A stretch of 64,000 nt of DNA, taken from contig JAPFFF010000012.1 in NCBI GenBank assembly GCA_039105265.1, positions 744,001 through 808,000 of the forward strand, given 5' to 3'. Positions 1-10,461 of this stretch are shown here, in pieces. The translations under genes were made by a program, and so were the position numbers. This DNA comes from Tritrichomonas musculus. Taxonomy: Eukaryota; Parabasalia; Tritrichomonadida; Tritrichomonadidae. The notes beneath the pieces are model-generated. The model saw nothing but the letters and a program-made list of their open reading frames with translations. It was not told where the DNA came from and searched no databases. Each line of letters begins with the position of its first letter. The stretch's first letter is position 1.

Positions 1-205
1 AAAACAAATTTTTTTCGAAAAAGTGTATGCTTTCAGATATAACTTATACACATCAAAATAAATATGTTTTATAAATATAATTCTTTATTTTCAAAAAGGA
101 AATCCCTTTTTCTCCGAGCTCTAATATTTAGTTATTTTTGCAAATTCTTTTACTCTCCAGGTTTCCCAAGATTGATACTTAAATTGAAGTATTTTTTTTG
201 AGATA

Positions 206-906
206 AACTGGTTCTCAACGGTTGTACAAGTATTTGAGAGGAATTCAAATTTCGTATTTGAAATTTCGTTAATATCTAAATTCATAATGAATATTTATTT
301 TATATACTTTCATAATTAACAATATAATGTTTGATTAGTTATAATGATTAAATAAGTTATTTAAAATATTGTTAAATTGGGCATTTAATTGCTTTTTTAA
401 ATTTTCTTCAGAAATGAATAAACTTCTATACAATTTTTGAATGTAGATAAATATAAATTCATAGAAAGAAAATTTTACATCATTCAAATTTTCAAAAGAA
501 AAAATTATAATTGAATTCAAATCATTTTTATTTAGTATTCCTTAGAGAAAGCTAATCAGAATCTCGTGTATCATTAGTAAAAATGTTCCAACGCAACAAA
601 TAGATGCAAATTACATGGCACTTTGGAGTAACTCAGAACGTTCCCATGATTAATGATAATCAAATTTCAAATAAATATAGGCTCATTACCAAACTATATA
701 GCAATTCAGCAATACTAGCTTACAAACTGTCATACATTTCCATTTCTTTTATTATATAAATCAAATCTAATCATAAATTCCTTTTTTTTATTCTTTTTTA
801 TTTAAATATGAAAAAACGGTTGTACAACCTAATTGAATTTTGAAAGTAGATAAATGTAAACTTTTGAATATCTCTCAATTAGTTGTACAACCGCTGAGAA
901 GCAGTT
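206..906. mobile_element. TA-flanked inverted-repeat element (MITE-like)
   Basis: Imperfect terminal inverted repeats of about 45 bp bound this 701-bp segment. The left end begins AACTGGTTCTCAACGGTTGT, and the reverse complement of the right end begins AACTGCTTCTCAGCGGTTGT. A TA dinucleotide sits immediately outside each end (204-205 and 907-908), as expected for Tc1/mariner-type target duplication. A third partial copy of the GGTTGTACAA core lies inside near 817-826. No transposase reading frame is visible, so this is a MITE or a decayed copy. Repeat pairing and TA flanks are seen directly; the family assignment is inferred. Confidence 0.5.
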
Positions 907-908
907 TA

Positions 909-3628
909 AAAAATCAATTACATGTATCAGTGAGATTCTTGTAATAGATTCCTTATCTGGAGGTGAATAGGGGATTCTATTTGAGTCAATGCGAAAAAGA
1001 AAAAAAAAATTCAATGATATTCTTATTTTTTTTTTTTTTTTTTTTAAATATTAATAAAAATATTTTTTTAAAATAATTCAGGAAACAGAATGAAATAATT
1101 AACATCTAATCAAGAATCTATACCTTGTAAAATATAATTATTATGGATTTCCGATGGAGTCTTTGATTGTAGAAATCGCATTGATTATCTTCACATACTA
1201 GCAGTTTTAAATCCATAATGCCTTACATAGAATGCAAGTAAGCTTTACTGGCTTTACATCGGATATGCTTGTTCACGTTTTTGCGAGATAATCGATTGCA
1301 ATAAAATGGGGCTCTTTTTAAAAGATATATTACCATATTTCCTTTAATAACTACAATGTTTGATTAAAACTTTCATAAGCTTGGCAATGTTTAGCGTAAC
1401 AAAAAATCGAATTCATCAATAATAACTTTTTTTGTTGCGCCAACATTTATTTTGCTTGATTTTCAATCGGTTGAAGAATATGCTGCAAGATTGTTTGATT
1501 TTTGCTATTCAAATTGTTGATTTTTTGACCGCCAAGCAGAAAATACAGCATAAACTTTGCTAATTTGATGAGAATTTCTTCATATAAACTCATTATTCTC
1601 ACAAAAATGAAATATGAATTTATCGTTTTACTTTGGCATGTGATTTTGATACTTTTGCTTGATAATCCTTTATCAGTTTGCAAAACTGATAGCGATATTC
1701 TCAGGCAATTGTTTACTAAATTGGAAATGTTATATGAAAAATATTGTAAATTTGATAACAATTATTGAGATCAATCATTATCAGACATTTTTCACTTGCT
1801 AAAAGAAATTAATTTTAATTTTTCTTTTTGTAAAATAATATATCATTTAGATAAAATATAAATTCTTATTTTTTAATAGTTAAAATTAATCATTAACCAA
1901 TATATTTGTATTTTTTTATTCAACAAATTGAATACTTTACATTTTTTTTATATCAAAATTTTAAAATGTTGCAAAATTTAAACATCCACTTTTTAACACA
2001 AAACAATTTAAAAAAATTCAAATTATGATTCAAATAACGTATTGTATTCAAAAAAATCACTAAATATTAAAATGTTGCCACATCCACTTTTTGATTATAT
2101 TCTTTTTTTTCCTTTATTTTTTTAAAAAATTTAAACAATTAACCAAACCATAATATGTTCCATAATTTTATGAGCAACTGGGCTATTAATACGTTGTTAA
2201 GATCAGTGTAAATGGGTTTTTTTGGATTGGGAGTCTGTTCTTTGATGATTGTGCTTGATTATTGAAATAATAATTATATAAAAAGAAAAAGTGTTTTCAA
2301 AATCATTCATTCAAAACTACTAATTTTGAAAAATGAGTTTATTTTATTTCAAAATAGATGCAGTATTAATCATCTATATGATGCATATAATATATTAAAT
2401 ATAATAATATGGTTGAAAAAGAATCCATCTTAGATAAATTTTATTTTTCTTTTTTTCATTTAAAATCATTCATAAATCACTCATACATAATTGCTATGAT
2501 TTCAGAATTACATTATATGATAACACATACAATGAAATATATTATTAATCCTCAAAAAATCATTGTTGTCCATCAATATTTCAGTTTTTTCTAAGAAATA
2601 TAAAAATTTCACTTTTTTAATTTTTTCTATTATAGTAGCATTAATCAAAGCAACTAATCAATAAATATTAGGTAAGTATAGAAGAACTATTAAAATAATG
2701 AAAATTATTTCTCAATGTCTAAAATTGAAAGTCTTTTTGAGATATTTCAGAAGCTACTATTTTCCAGTAAGGTAATAGATCTTGAGTAGAACTGCTAATT
2801 ATATTCTTTCCATATCATTATACTAAATGTATTATATCAAATAGTTAAATAAAAATTTAAAAGTTTTTATTTTTTATTGGATAAAAACCAAAAAGTGATA
2901 TGATTTTTAAATTTATTTTGTGCATCAAAATTTTCTTATATGAAAGTTTTTAGATAACAATTACCTGACATAATTATATCATTACTGATTATGAATTAAT
3001 GATATTATTATTAAATCCCAAGTTTCAATTATTGAGAATAAAATAAGCATTTTGACTTTTTTTACATTAATGGCAAAATTTCTTATAAATCACAAATATA
3101 ATAGCCTATTTAATTAAATAATGATGTACATAAAATACATTAATAAAATATATAATATTATCAAATTATCTTTAAAAATTATTGAGAAAAATGTGTTTTA
3201 TTTTTGTGTACCATTCAAAAAGTTGAGCAAACATGATTATGTCCCAAAAACATAATTATGTCCACCAACTATACATATATACAGCTAAATTTTCCGAATA
3301 TAATATAATTTTTATATGATAAATTATTATGCTTAATATATACATAATACTATATATAAATAAAGCAAAAAATTGTTTTTTAGGCAGTAAAACCCATCAA
3401 TAATATTTCTAAATATGGTTTTGAATTCAATGAGTTTATTGAATAACAATTGTGAGTATATTTGTAATAAAAAATTTTAAACACGAATATTCCTTTGAGT
3501 TTAACAGTTTATACAGTATTAATTTGGTAAATATATTTATTAATGCATATTATTTTAAATGTATCAATAATGATTAAAATATAATAGCAATTAATTTTTA
3601 TTAATCATTTGGGCTTCAATTTCTCCCC
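909..3628. other. AT-rich intergenic DNA
   Basis: This stretch is very AT-rich with homopolymer T runs (for example 1029-1045). Apart from a weak small-ORF candidate at 1607-1768, no gene, RNA or repeat could be supported. Short open frames here have low-complexity Asn/Ile/Lys/Phe composition expected from AT-rich noncoding DNA. Confidence 0.5.
1607..1768 (+). CDS. Possible small ORF, 53 aa, hydrophobic N terminus
   Basis: A 53-codon frame starts at an ATG 15 nt downstream of a TCATTA motif (1590-1595) that resembles the parabasalid initiator. The product has a hydrophobic segment at residues 5-18 that could be a signal peptide or membrane anchor, followed by a short polar helix with two Cys. 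On the opposite strand a 48-codon frame (1593 down to 1447) starts beside its own TCATTT motif, so the same block could be read either way. Neither product is recognised. Both may be chance frames in AT-rich DNA. Confidence 0.15.
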   Translation: MKYEFIVLLWHVILILLLDNPLSVCKTDSDILRQLFTKLEMLYEKYCKFDNNY

Positions 3629-3970
3629 TTAGGGTTTAGATTTGATCGGTCCTTTAGATAGAAGATCAATAATTTCTTGTTGATTTCTTTCTCTTGCATA
3701 GTAAATGGCAGCTTTGTGAATACTTTATTTCTAAAATTCCATAAATCATTCAATTTTGCAACATAATGAAAAAAGTTAGATTTGAATTATATGAATGCTT
3801 ATGAATTAAAATGTCTTGAATGTTGATATCAATACCTTCTTGGCTTATTAATAGTTCAACAATTTCTTTATGACCATTACATGCTGCCCAAATCAACGCT
3901 GTCCTATTAAATGTTCGAGTTAAATTCCATAAAACATTCAATTTTGCAATATCATGAAAAAATATTAACC
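3629..3970 (-). pseudogene. Ankyrin-repeat protein remnant
   Basis: Two minus-strand pieces read as ankyrin repeats. Piece one (about 3941-3790) contains TALIWAACNGHKEIVELL followed by SQEGIDINIQ, matching the ankyrin helix-turn-helix consensus and the 'IDVN' linker style common in trichomonad ankyrin proteins. Piece two (about 3720-3629) contains HKAAIYYARERNQQEIIDLL and then ends at a TAA. The pieces are in different frames. A direct repeat of about 45 bp (3733-3775 and 3924-3966) matches the repeat periodicity. No start codon region or full-length gene is present, so this is a decayed C-terminal fragment of a host multigene-family member. Domain similarity is visible; the pseudogene status is inferred. 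Confidence 0.6.
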
Positions 3971-4241
3971 TTCATTATGTTGATATTCAACCTAACGACG
4001 CTATTTTCATTCATCACAACTGTTTTAATTTGGCCGTTATTTTTTAATAACATTGAAATGACGTTGATTTAATTAAAATTTATATTATTTTATAATATTT
4101 TTTTAAAAATGATATAATATATTTATATATTTATTTTTGTATTATTATATTATATTAAATATTAAGATAAACTCAAAATTATAATTTGAATAAAGTTTGT
4201 ATCATATAAAAAATATAGATGATATTTGAATGGGTATACTA

Positions 4242-5355
4242 AACTTCATAAAATAATGTTCATCTCTTACACAATTTTTTTGAATGTATTTAATTTAAAA
4301 TTTTCTATGTGTTTTTTAAAAAAGTAGCTATCGGGAGATGAACATTTTTTTTTCCTCTGGAAGCATAAGTTCAGAATTTTTGAATTAAAAAAAATAAAAA
4401 TAATAGAAAAAGTTTATAATTATATCGTGTTTAAACTTTAGATCAATGGTGTAAACAAGCTTTGTTCGGTATTGATTATAAGCTTGCTTGACTCGGTTCC
4501 AATGACCATTTGAATTTTGGCCATAACTTGGCACTTGTAGCTGATATCTAATAAATGCTGTTCTGCTGTTCTGAATCTTCTGCAATTATCGATATCCTCG
4601 CTTTTAACTCCGGGTGCTATTTTATCTGTACGTCCAAGATTTGGGAAAACTGTTTTTCTCTCTACATATGTGTAATAAAAACTTTTTATAGTGGATTCCT
4701 ATTGACCTGGCATTCGTGATGCAATAAATTTCCATTATTACCCGTATAATTTTACGAGATTTATAATTTTGGGTCTTCTTTATCGGACAAACGATCCAAA
4801 GTTTTAAACTTTTTTCTTTTGGCCAATGTGAGAAAATAATATTAATTTGACTAAAAAATAATCGTTTCTCACATTTTCAAAAGTTTACGTTATTCAAAAA
4901 TTAATAAACTATTTGAAAAAAACAATGTAAAAAAATTAATGAAAAAGAATATAAGGATTTAAATAATATTTTATTAAACCACTATTTTTATTTAATTTGG
5001 TAATGACTGAGGATAACCGTTTATTTTTTCCAATTTTTTATACTTATAAAATTATAACATCTTACTATTTGATATGAAATGAATATTATTTCATTAATAT
5101 ATATTTAATTTTTGTGAAATTCAATAAATATATGAAGATAAACATGTTTCAAATAACAAAGCAATATATGATATAATATTCTCAAATATTTGAAAGAATT
5201 TATTCAAAATAATAAGATTCAATGAAATTAAAAATCCATAAAATTTCCTCTGAAAAAAAATTGATAATATTTTTTCAATTTTTTTGAGAAAATTTATTCA
5301 ATTTATTCACTTTTTCATAGAATTGTGTAAGAGATGAACATTATTTTATTGAGTT
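4242..5355. mobile_element. TA-flanked element with 35-bp inverted repeats (element A)
   Basis: The outermost 35 bp of both ends are inverted copies with only two mismatches; their shared core is AATAATGTTCATCTCTTACA. TA dinucleotides flank both ends (4240-4241 and 5356-5357). Length is 1114 bp, close to the usual 1.3 kb of Tc1/mariner elements. The right-hand TA is shared with the left end of the next element at 5358, so the two are directly abutted. Inside, a minus-strand coding remnant (4438-4698) is present but does not show a recognisable DDE transposase motif. The structure is seen directly; the superfamily is inferred from TA flanks and size. Confidence 0.6.
4438..4698 (-). pseudogene. 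Unrecognised coding remnant inside element A
   Basis: A minus-strand frame is open for about 86 codons ending at a TAA (4438-4440). Its composition is balanced and protein-like (it includes the run VFPNLGRTDKIAPGVKSEDI), unlike the Asn/Ile/Lys-rich chance frames around it, and the local GC content is higher. There is no good start codon. Upstream (about 4700-4820, minus) another frame also looks protein-like, which suggests a frameshifted older gene. I do not recognise the family. Its position inside the inverted repeats makes a decayed transposon-borne gene the simplest reading. Confidence 0.35.
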
Positions 5356-5357
5356 TA

Positions 5358-6648
5358 CCCTCAAGTGACCTTTATTTCGTCAGACAAAATTTTATACTCT
5401 CAATTTCTCTCAATTTATTCAAAAAAATAAAAAATAATGAAAATAAAACTTCAAAATTCAGATAAAAGTCCTTGAATATGAGATATTTTTAAAATTCCTT
5501 TGGTAGATTTGTTTATTTCATCTTATCTTTACTTATGGTGCAGTTTATTTCTATTTTTTAAATTTTCTCTCAATATATAATTTCGAATATCTTTACAAGT
5601 TAACATTTTTTCTTAGATTATTTATGTATTTTGAGGTTTTATCGGATTTGAAATTGATTGGAATCAGAAATATTAGTGGTTCCCCATCAAAATATGTTTT
5701 AAAAAATCATAAAAATTGAAATATCTTGATAATTAAATAGCGTTAAAGAATTTCCTTTGGTCAAGTTTTTTATTTTTATGTAATAATAAATATATATCAT
5801 TTTGAAAAGTGGTGGCAATTTATACGTTATAGCATATAAGGATTAAAAATAAAGTCATTAAATCTTAAAGAATGAAAGAAAAAAATAATGCATCTCATAT
5901 AATAAATGTTTTTTATTCATAAATCACTGTTTTATTCTAAATTAAAAAGAAAAGATAAGAATTTAATTGAAAAAAAAGTAAACATGGCAACATTATTAGG
6001 TCTAAAAAAGCAAATTTATGACAGAAACAAATAATAAAACAAGATTTAAACATTAAAATATTAAAAAAAATGGTTTAGTTAAATTGAATATTTCAGAAAT
6101 ATTTTAAAAAAATAACATTAAGCCCGAGTTAAAGTTCTTTAATGAGGTTTTTATATTAATATTGTTACTGATATATTGAAATTTACGATCTATTTGAAAG
6201 ATCAGAAAAAAAAATGAGTAGAAAAACATGAAAAAACATGAAAATATTGATGAATGCGCTTTGTGTTTTGTAGAGGATTAATTGGCTTGGATCATTGCTT
6301 GCTATAATCAAGGAATATCTAGAAAATTGAAACTCTTTCGAATAGTCGTAGTGATATGACTATTCGAGTTTATTTCAAAAATTGTGCAAAACCGCTGAAA
6401 AAAACAATAAATATTTGAAATAAGGTATTCCTTTTTCTAAAATTTGATTTAATATAAAGATATATTTAGATTTTACGTGAAAAGAAAATTTTATTTTTTT
6501 TAAACTTTGAAAATCCATTGAGATTGAATATTTTTTTTAATTTTATCAGAATTTATTTTGAATATATTTCAGAATGCATTGAAATTTAAGTAACATAAAT
6601 GGAAGCATACTTTCAAAAAGTCCAGACGAAATAAAGGTCCTCTCAGGG
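5358..6648. mobile_element. Tc1/mariner-like element remnant (element B)
   Basis: The ends are inverted copies: CCCTCAAGTGACCTTTATTT at the left and, read from the right on the minus strand, CCCTGAGAGGACCTTTATTT; the 15-bp core GACCTTTATTTCGTC is identical in both. Both ends are flanked by TA (5356-5357 and 6649-6650). The length, 1291 bp, is typical of Tc1/mariner elements. The interior is AT-rich and carries no long frame. A short plus-strand stretch (about 6283-6327) reads LAWIIACYNQGISRK, which resembles the N-terminal helix-turn-helix of Tc1/mariner/pogo transposases, but it lies near the right end with too little room for a whole transposase, so the copy is decayed or rearranged. Confidence 0.6.
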
Positions 6649-7327
6649 TATATGTTATACAAATAATATTTTACTTTTTGGTGAAATCCCTCAGTAACTT
6701 AAATATTAGACTTTTTATATTTATGAAACCAATCAACTAAATCTGCATTTTTAGAAAAAACTGACTTTTGATTTGGAATGAAATTCAAATATATTAGAAA
6801 GTAAATGCATATTAATAAAATTATATTCTTCATTGGACTTTTGTAACGTTCAATTTTTTTAAAAATCATCATTTAATAATTCAAAAAATTCTCTTTTTCT
6901 GAATTTTTTGATAAAAAATTTATTATTTTTTCAAAAATAATAAATATTTTTATATAACACTTAATGTTTTAAAAAGATATCAAAAGAATTAATGATTAAA
7001 ATAAATTATATAAAAAGTTATCGCTATTTTAAATTTTTATAAAGTGTTATAAAATTCTTATCAAAAATAATTAAAATAAATTGAGATAAAATACTCAAAT
7101 TTCTTTTCTGAAGGAAATTTAATATATACTTATATCCTTTTAGTTTTTATTTTAATTTGAATTATGTACGATGCAAATATTTATAAAACATATTATTAAT
7201 AAAATAATAAAATATAATTAGTTTATATAAACCAATCATTGAGTTTTACTGTAAAAATTCAGTTGTACGACCTTTCAAAAAAAAAAAAAAAAAAAAAAAA
7301 ATATTCTCTCAAAAAAAAAAAAAAAAG

Positions 7328-7359
7328 CTCACAAAAATATTGAAAGATATTTTTGTGAG
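7328..7359. repeat. Perfect 13-bp inverted repeat (hairpin)
   Basis: CTCACAAAAATAT, a six-base loop TGAAAG, then ATATTTTTGTGAG: a perfect 13-bp stem directly downstream of a broken poly(A) tract. It could form a hairpin or be the tip of a palindromic element end. No function can be assigned. Confidence 0.5.
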
Positions 7360-7716
7360 TTTTTGTGAATTATTAGATGGTCTACATTGAATTATTCAAA
7401 ATTAATAAATATACAATATCCTAAAATTAAAATAATATAAATTAAATCAAAACAAAAATAAATCTCATAAATATTGTTTAATAATATAATATTAATTAAT
7501 TATTATTATTAAAAGATAAATATATCGCAGTACTACATCTATTAAAATGTAAAATAATTGTAAAAAATAATTTGAAAGAATATTCTATCCACCTTCTCAA
7601 ATTTTTTTTGGAGAATAACCTATAAATCAAAATTCATTATAGCTCCTAAAAGGATATTTCAATGATAGTAAATCATTTGTTTTTAAACTATATTTAAATT
7701 GAAAAAGTTGAACATA

Positions 7717-7722
7717 TCACTA
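7717..7722 (+). promoter_or_regulatory. Initiator-like motif TCACTA
   Basis: TCACTA matches the trichomonad Inr consensus TCA(+1)Y(T/A). It places the transcription start at 7719, 9 nt before the ATG at 7728, within the very short leaders typical of Trichomonas genes. Match and spacing are seen; promoter function is inferred. Confidence 0.5.
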
Positions 7723-7727
7723 CCAAT

Positions 7728-8360
7728 ATGAAAGATCAAAAAATCACAGATATACTTAAACTTAGCCATATTATTTTAATTATTTATTCTTGTCTTGCTG
7801 TAGGAGCAGCAGGATATCTAGTTTTTCTTGATGTTCTTTGCCTTGATACCTTTTATCCAAAAGCTGTTTCAAATAGAAACGGAATTCTTATAACTACCTT
7901 GATTGTGACTATTTTAGTGCTCGTAGTTCTTACATGGCTTTACAGATTTCCTACTTTTAAAAAACATAGATGCCTTCCTTTTGCCATTCTATATGTTTTA
8001 GGTGTTGGAGCTGTTGCAATTGTTGCAGTTACAGCAGCATTTGCACTTAAAAGAGGCGAAAAAGAAACTGCTTATCAGATGATTCAAACTTATCTTCGTA
8101 ATCCAAATTCAGATCAAAAAGCTGTTGAATGGTTTATATCGAAGTATCAAACCAAAATCGAAAGGCGTCATTATGTTGCAGAAAGAACAACATCATTTGT
8201 AGTACCTTTCTTAGTTGTTACGATTCTGTGGTTCATTCTTCAAATTAGTATTACTACATATCTTGTCATACTGAAACCTCCATTCAGTCTTCCAAAAGAT
8301 CCAAGAAAACAAGATAGAAAAAGATCTCAAAGAATTGAAGATGCAAATGAACCATTATAA
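7728..8360 (+). CDS. Four-transmembrane tetraspanin-like protein
   Basis: This 210-aa protein has four hydrophobic segments at about residues 13-36, 52-72, 84-106 and 156-183. A short first loop, a longer polar loop (about 107-155) between TM3 and TM4, and a basic cytosolic tail rich in Lys/Arg (190-205) follow the tetraspanin layout. Tetraspanins are an expanded family in trichomonads, where they act at the plasma membrane and in vesicles. The loop between TM3 and TM4 lacks the CCG motif and has no cysteine, so membership is by topology only, and another small four-TM family remains possible. The start is supported by the initiator-like motif 9 nt upstream. The stop codon lies in TAAA, matching the trichomonad polyadenylation signal that overlaps the stop. 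It is a whole, intronless single-frame gene. Confidence 0.75.
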   Translation: MKDQKITDILKLSHIILIIYSCLAVGAAGYLVFLDVLCLDTFYPKAVSNRNGILITTLIVTILVLVVLTWLYRFPTFKKHRCLPFAILYVLGVGAVAIVAVTAAFALKRGEKETAYQMIQTYLRNPNSDQKAVEWFISKYQTKIERRHYVAERTTSFVVPFLVVTILWFILQISITTYLVILKPPFSLPKDPRKQDRKRSQRIEDANEPL

Positions 8361-8625
8361 AAAAACCTTCACACAATTTACGGTATTTCATTTATTAATG
8401 TTGTTTTTTTATAGTTTTTAGCTGATAATTAATGGTTTTTAAGTAAATCTTGGAATTTTCAAAATTAAAATTTTTGTTTACAGCCACCCAAAATCAAAAA
8501 TTTGAAGAATTTAAAACCAATATCTTTTTGGTGTAATTACATCTTCATCCATTGATTATCTTTATTAGATTGGTTCATTTTTCTCAAAAAATCAAATTTC
8601 TGAAACTTTTAACGTACAAAATTTT

Positions 8626-10080
8626 ATGAATGATAATCTTTCGTCGGGATCATTCTCTTCGTCTTCATCAAATCTAACACTCAAAGATCATCTTTCAAAA
8701 ATACAGCAAATATCGTTGAATAATGAAAACTCTACATCTGTTGTTCAAGAATTTGAATCTAAAATCAAAGAAAATTTAGACTTAAAAGAAAATTGCATTA
8801 ATTTACAATCTCAAGTTCAAATTGCGAATGAAACAAACCGTCTTCAAGAAGCCGAATATGCTTTTCGAGTTATAGAATATGAAGCAGAAATTAAGAGTTT
8901 GAAAAAAATTGAAGAAGAATTACGAAAAGCATTAACAAAAGCATCGCAAAAAAATGATGATAGTGTACACGACATTGAAATCAAGTTCAGAGGAGAAATA
9001 GATAAACTAGAATCTGAAAAAAATGATTATATTCAATCCTTTCAAGCACAAATTTCACGTTTACGATCAGTTATTTCAGAGTTACAAAGTCAAAATGAGA
9101 TTCTTTCAGAAGATCTCCAGCGATTTCGGCAAGATAACATTAATTTGACAGGTCGACTTGAAGATCAGAAAAAATTTTATGAAAACAAAACTCAGCTTCT
9201 TCAGAATCATATCAAAACCAGCGAAGATTCGATAAACGAGGTATCTGGCGCTTTTCGAGAAAATCAGCAAAATTATGAAATGAAAATCAGTCAACTTCAA
9301 GCTCAGCTATTAGCAGCACAGCGAAAAATCGATGATCTTCAAAGTGAAAACCAAGTTTTAAGTGACAAAGAGCAATTATTAACGAAACAAGTCGAAAAAT
9401 TAATAGAAGAACATAATACAATGTCCAACCAAATAGCTATTGAAAATTCAAGGAACGGCCAAATTAAGAATGAGAACGAGAAACTTCAAAATCAAATAGA
9501 TATGCTTGAAACAGACCTCAAATCACAACAGATGCTTCTTTCAAAAATTGAAGACAATACAAAAGAAAGCAGAAAAGTTTACTTTTGTTCACCTTTACAA
9601 AAAACGCGAATTGCACTTTTCAAGCTAATTGAACAATACAATAATCAAATGGCTGATGTTGTCAGACAAATTTACCCTGACTCAAATCGTGATTTAAAAT
9701 TACGATCAGTTGTTTTGTTTGTCATTTTTGCTCGTCGTTTCCTAAACAACACTCGAAACGAGTCCAACATTTGCGATAACCAAGGCGGACTTGCCATTTT
9801 TTCAGCTTCGGATAAGATGAACTCACCACTGCAACTTTTGGTTCAGGCAAAGAATGAGCTAACATCGGTGAAAGTCTTACTATCTGATCTTCAAAGGAAG
9901 GAAATTGAAAACACAAATCAAATTGAAGAATTGTCAGTCAAGAACAAAAGGGATCGTGCATACCAAGAAGCTCTTTCAATTCAACTCAATTCAGCTAAAA
10001 AATGCAATCAAATTCTTCACAAAAAGTTCAATTCTTTTGTTCGATTTCATGATGCCGTGATTGATTATGAAGCTGAATGA
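8626..10080 (+). CDS. Coiled-coil protein, function unknown
   Basis: This 484-aa protein begins with a short Ser-rich segment (residues 5-20). A long stretch of heptad-like sequence rich in Glu, Lys, Gln, Leu and Ile follows (about 35-315), typical of an extended coiled coil. A less charged, probably globular helical region with several aromatic residues spans about 318-400, and a second coiled-coil segment spans about 405-480. It has no signal peptide or membrane segment, which fits a cytoskeletal or scaffolding role. No named family is recognised. A TCATTT initiator-like motif lies 49 nt upstream of the ATG, farther than for the neighbouring genes. The gene converges on the tubulin-like gene across a 380-bp gap holding a 49-bp tandem repeat. 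Confidence 0.8.
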   Translation: MNDNLSSGSFSSSSSNLTLKDHLSKIQQISLNNENSTSVVQEFESKIKENLDLKENCINLQSQVQIANETNRLQEAEYAFRVIEYEAEIKSLKKIEEELRKALTKASQKNDDSVHDIEIKFRGEIDKLESEKNDYIQSFQAQISRLRSVISELQSQNEILSEDLQRFRQDNINLTGRLEDQKKFYENKTQLLQNHIKTSEDSINEVSGAFRENQQNYEMKISQLQAQLLAAQRKIDDLQSENQVLSDKEQLLTKQVEKLIEEHNTMSNQIAIENSRNGQIKNENEKLQNQIDMLETDLKSQQMLLSKIEDNTKESRKVYFCSPLQKTRIALFKLIEQYNNQMADVVRQIYPDSNRDLKLRSVVLFVIFARRFLNNTRNESNICDNQGGLAIFSASDKMNSPLQLLVQAKNELTSVKVLLSDLQRKEIENTNQIEELSVKNKRDRAYQEALSIQLNSAKKCNQILHKKFNSFVRFHDAVIDYEAE

Positions 10081-10144
10081 TTTATTTATTTATCTTAATA
10101 TACGTTGTTATTTTATAAATGATTATTTTTTTTTATTTGTAATT

Positions 10145-10398
10145 GAAACTATTCTTCATTAACATTAATGTGACTTATGCATTTCAATTAAACAAAACTA
10201 TTCTTCATTAACATTAATGTGACTTATACATTTCAATTAAACAAAACTATTCTTCATTGACATTAATGTGACTTATACATTTCAATTAAACAAAACTATT
10301 CTTCATTAACATTAATGTGACTTATGCATTTCAATTAAACAAAACTATTCTTCATTGACATTAATGTGACTTATACATTTCAATTAAACAAAACTCTT
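10145..10398. repeat. 49-bp tandem repeat, about 5 copies
   Basis: A unit of 49 bp repeats five times with anchors at 10149, 10198, 10247, 10296 and 10345, then breaks down in a sixth partial copy. Copies differ at a few positions only (TTAAC/TTGAC and ATGC/ATAC). Each unit includes the inverted repeat ACATTAATGT, so transcripts could fold into a series of small hairpins. It fills the gap between two convergent genes. Confidence 0.9.
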
Positions 10399-10461
10399 CT
10401 AAATGAAGAAATTCAATTTAAAAAACATTTTTTATTTTTTATGTTTTTTTTTTTTTTTTTT

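Larger units (their letters stand above)
6651..7727. other. AT-rich intergenic DNA with poly(A) tracts
   Basis: No gene is supported here. The stretch contains two long A runs (about 7278-7302 and 7311-7326) and a perfect inverted repeat just after them (listed separately). Many short A/T homopolymers give chance frames only. Confidence 0.5.

Noticed and set aside
2409-2594. 61-codon plus-strand frame in AT-rich DNA
   Set aside because: Its composition is Phe/Ile/His/Tyr-rich as expected by chance, with no initiator-like motif close upstream and no recognisable domain.
6283-6327. Functional Tc1/mariner transposase
   Set aside because: Only about 15 residues resemble the helix-turn-helix, in-frame stops lie on both sides, and there is no DDE/DDD catalytic region in the element.
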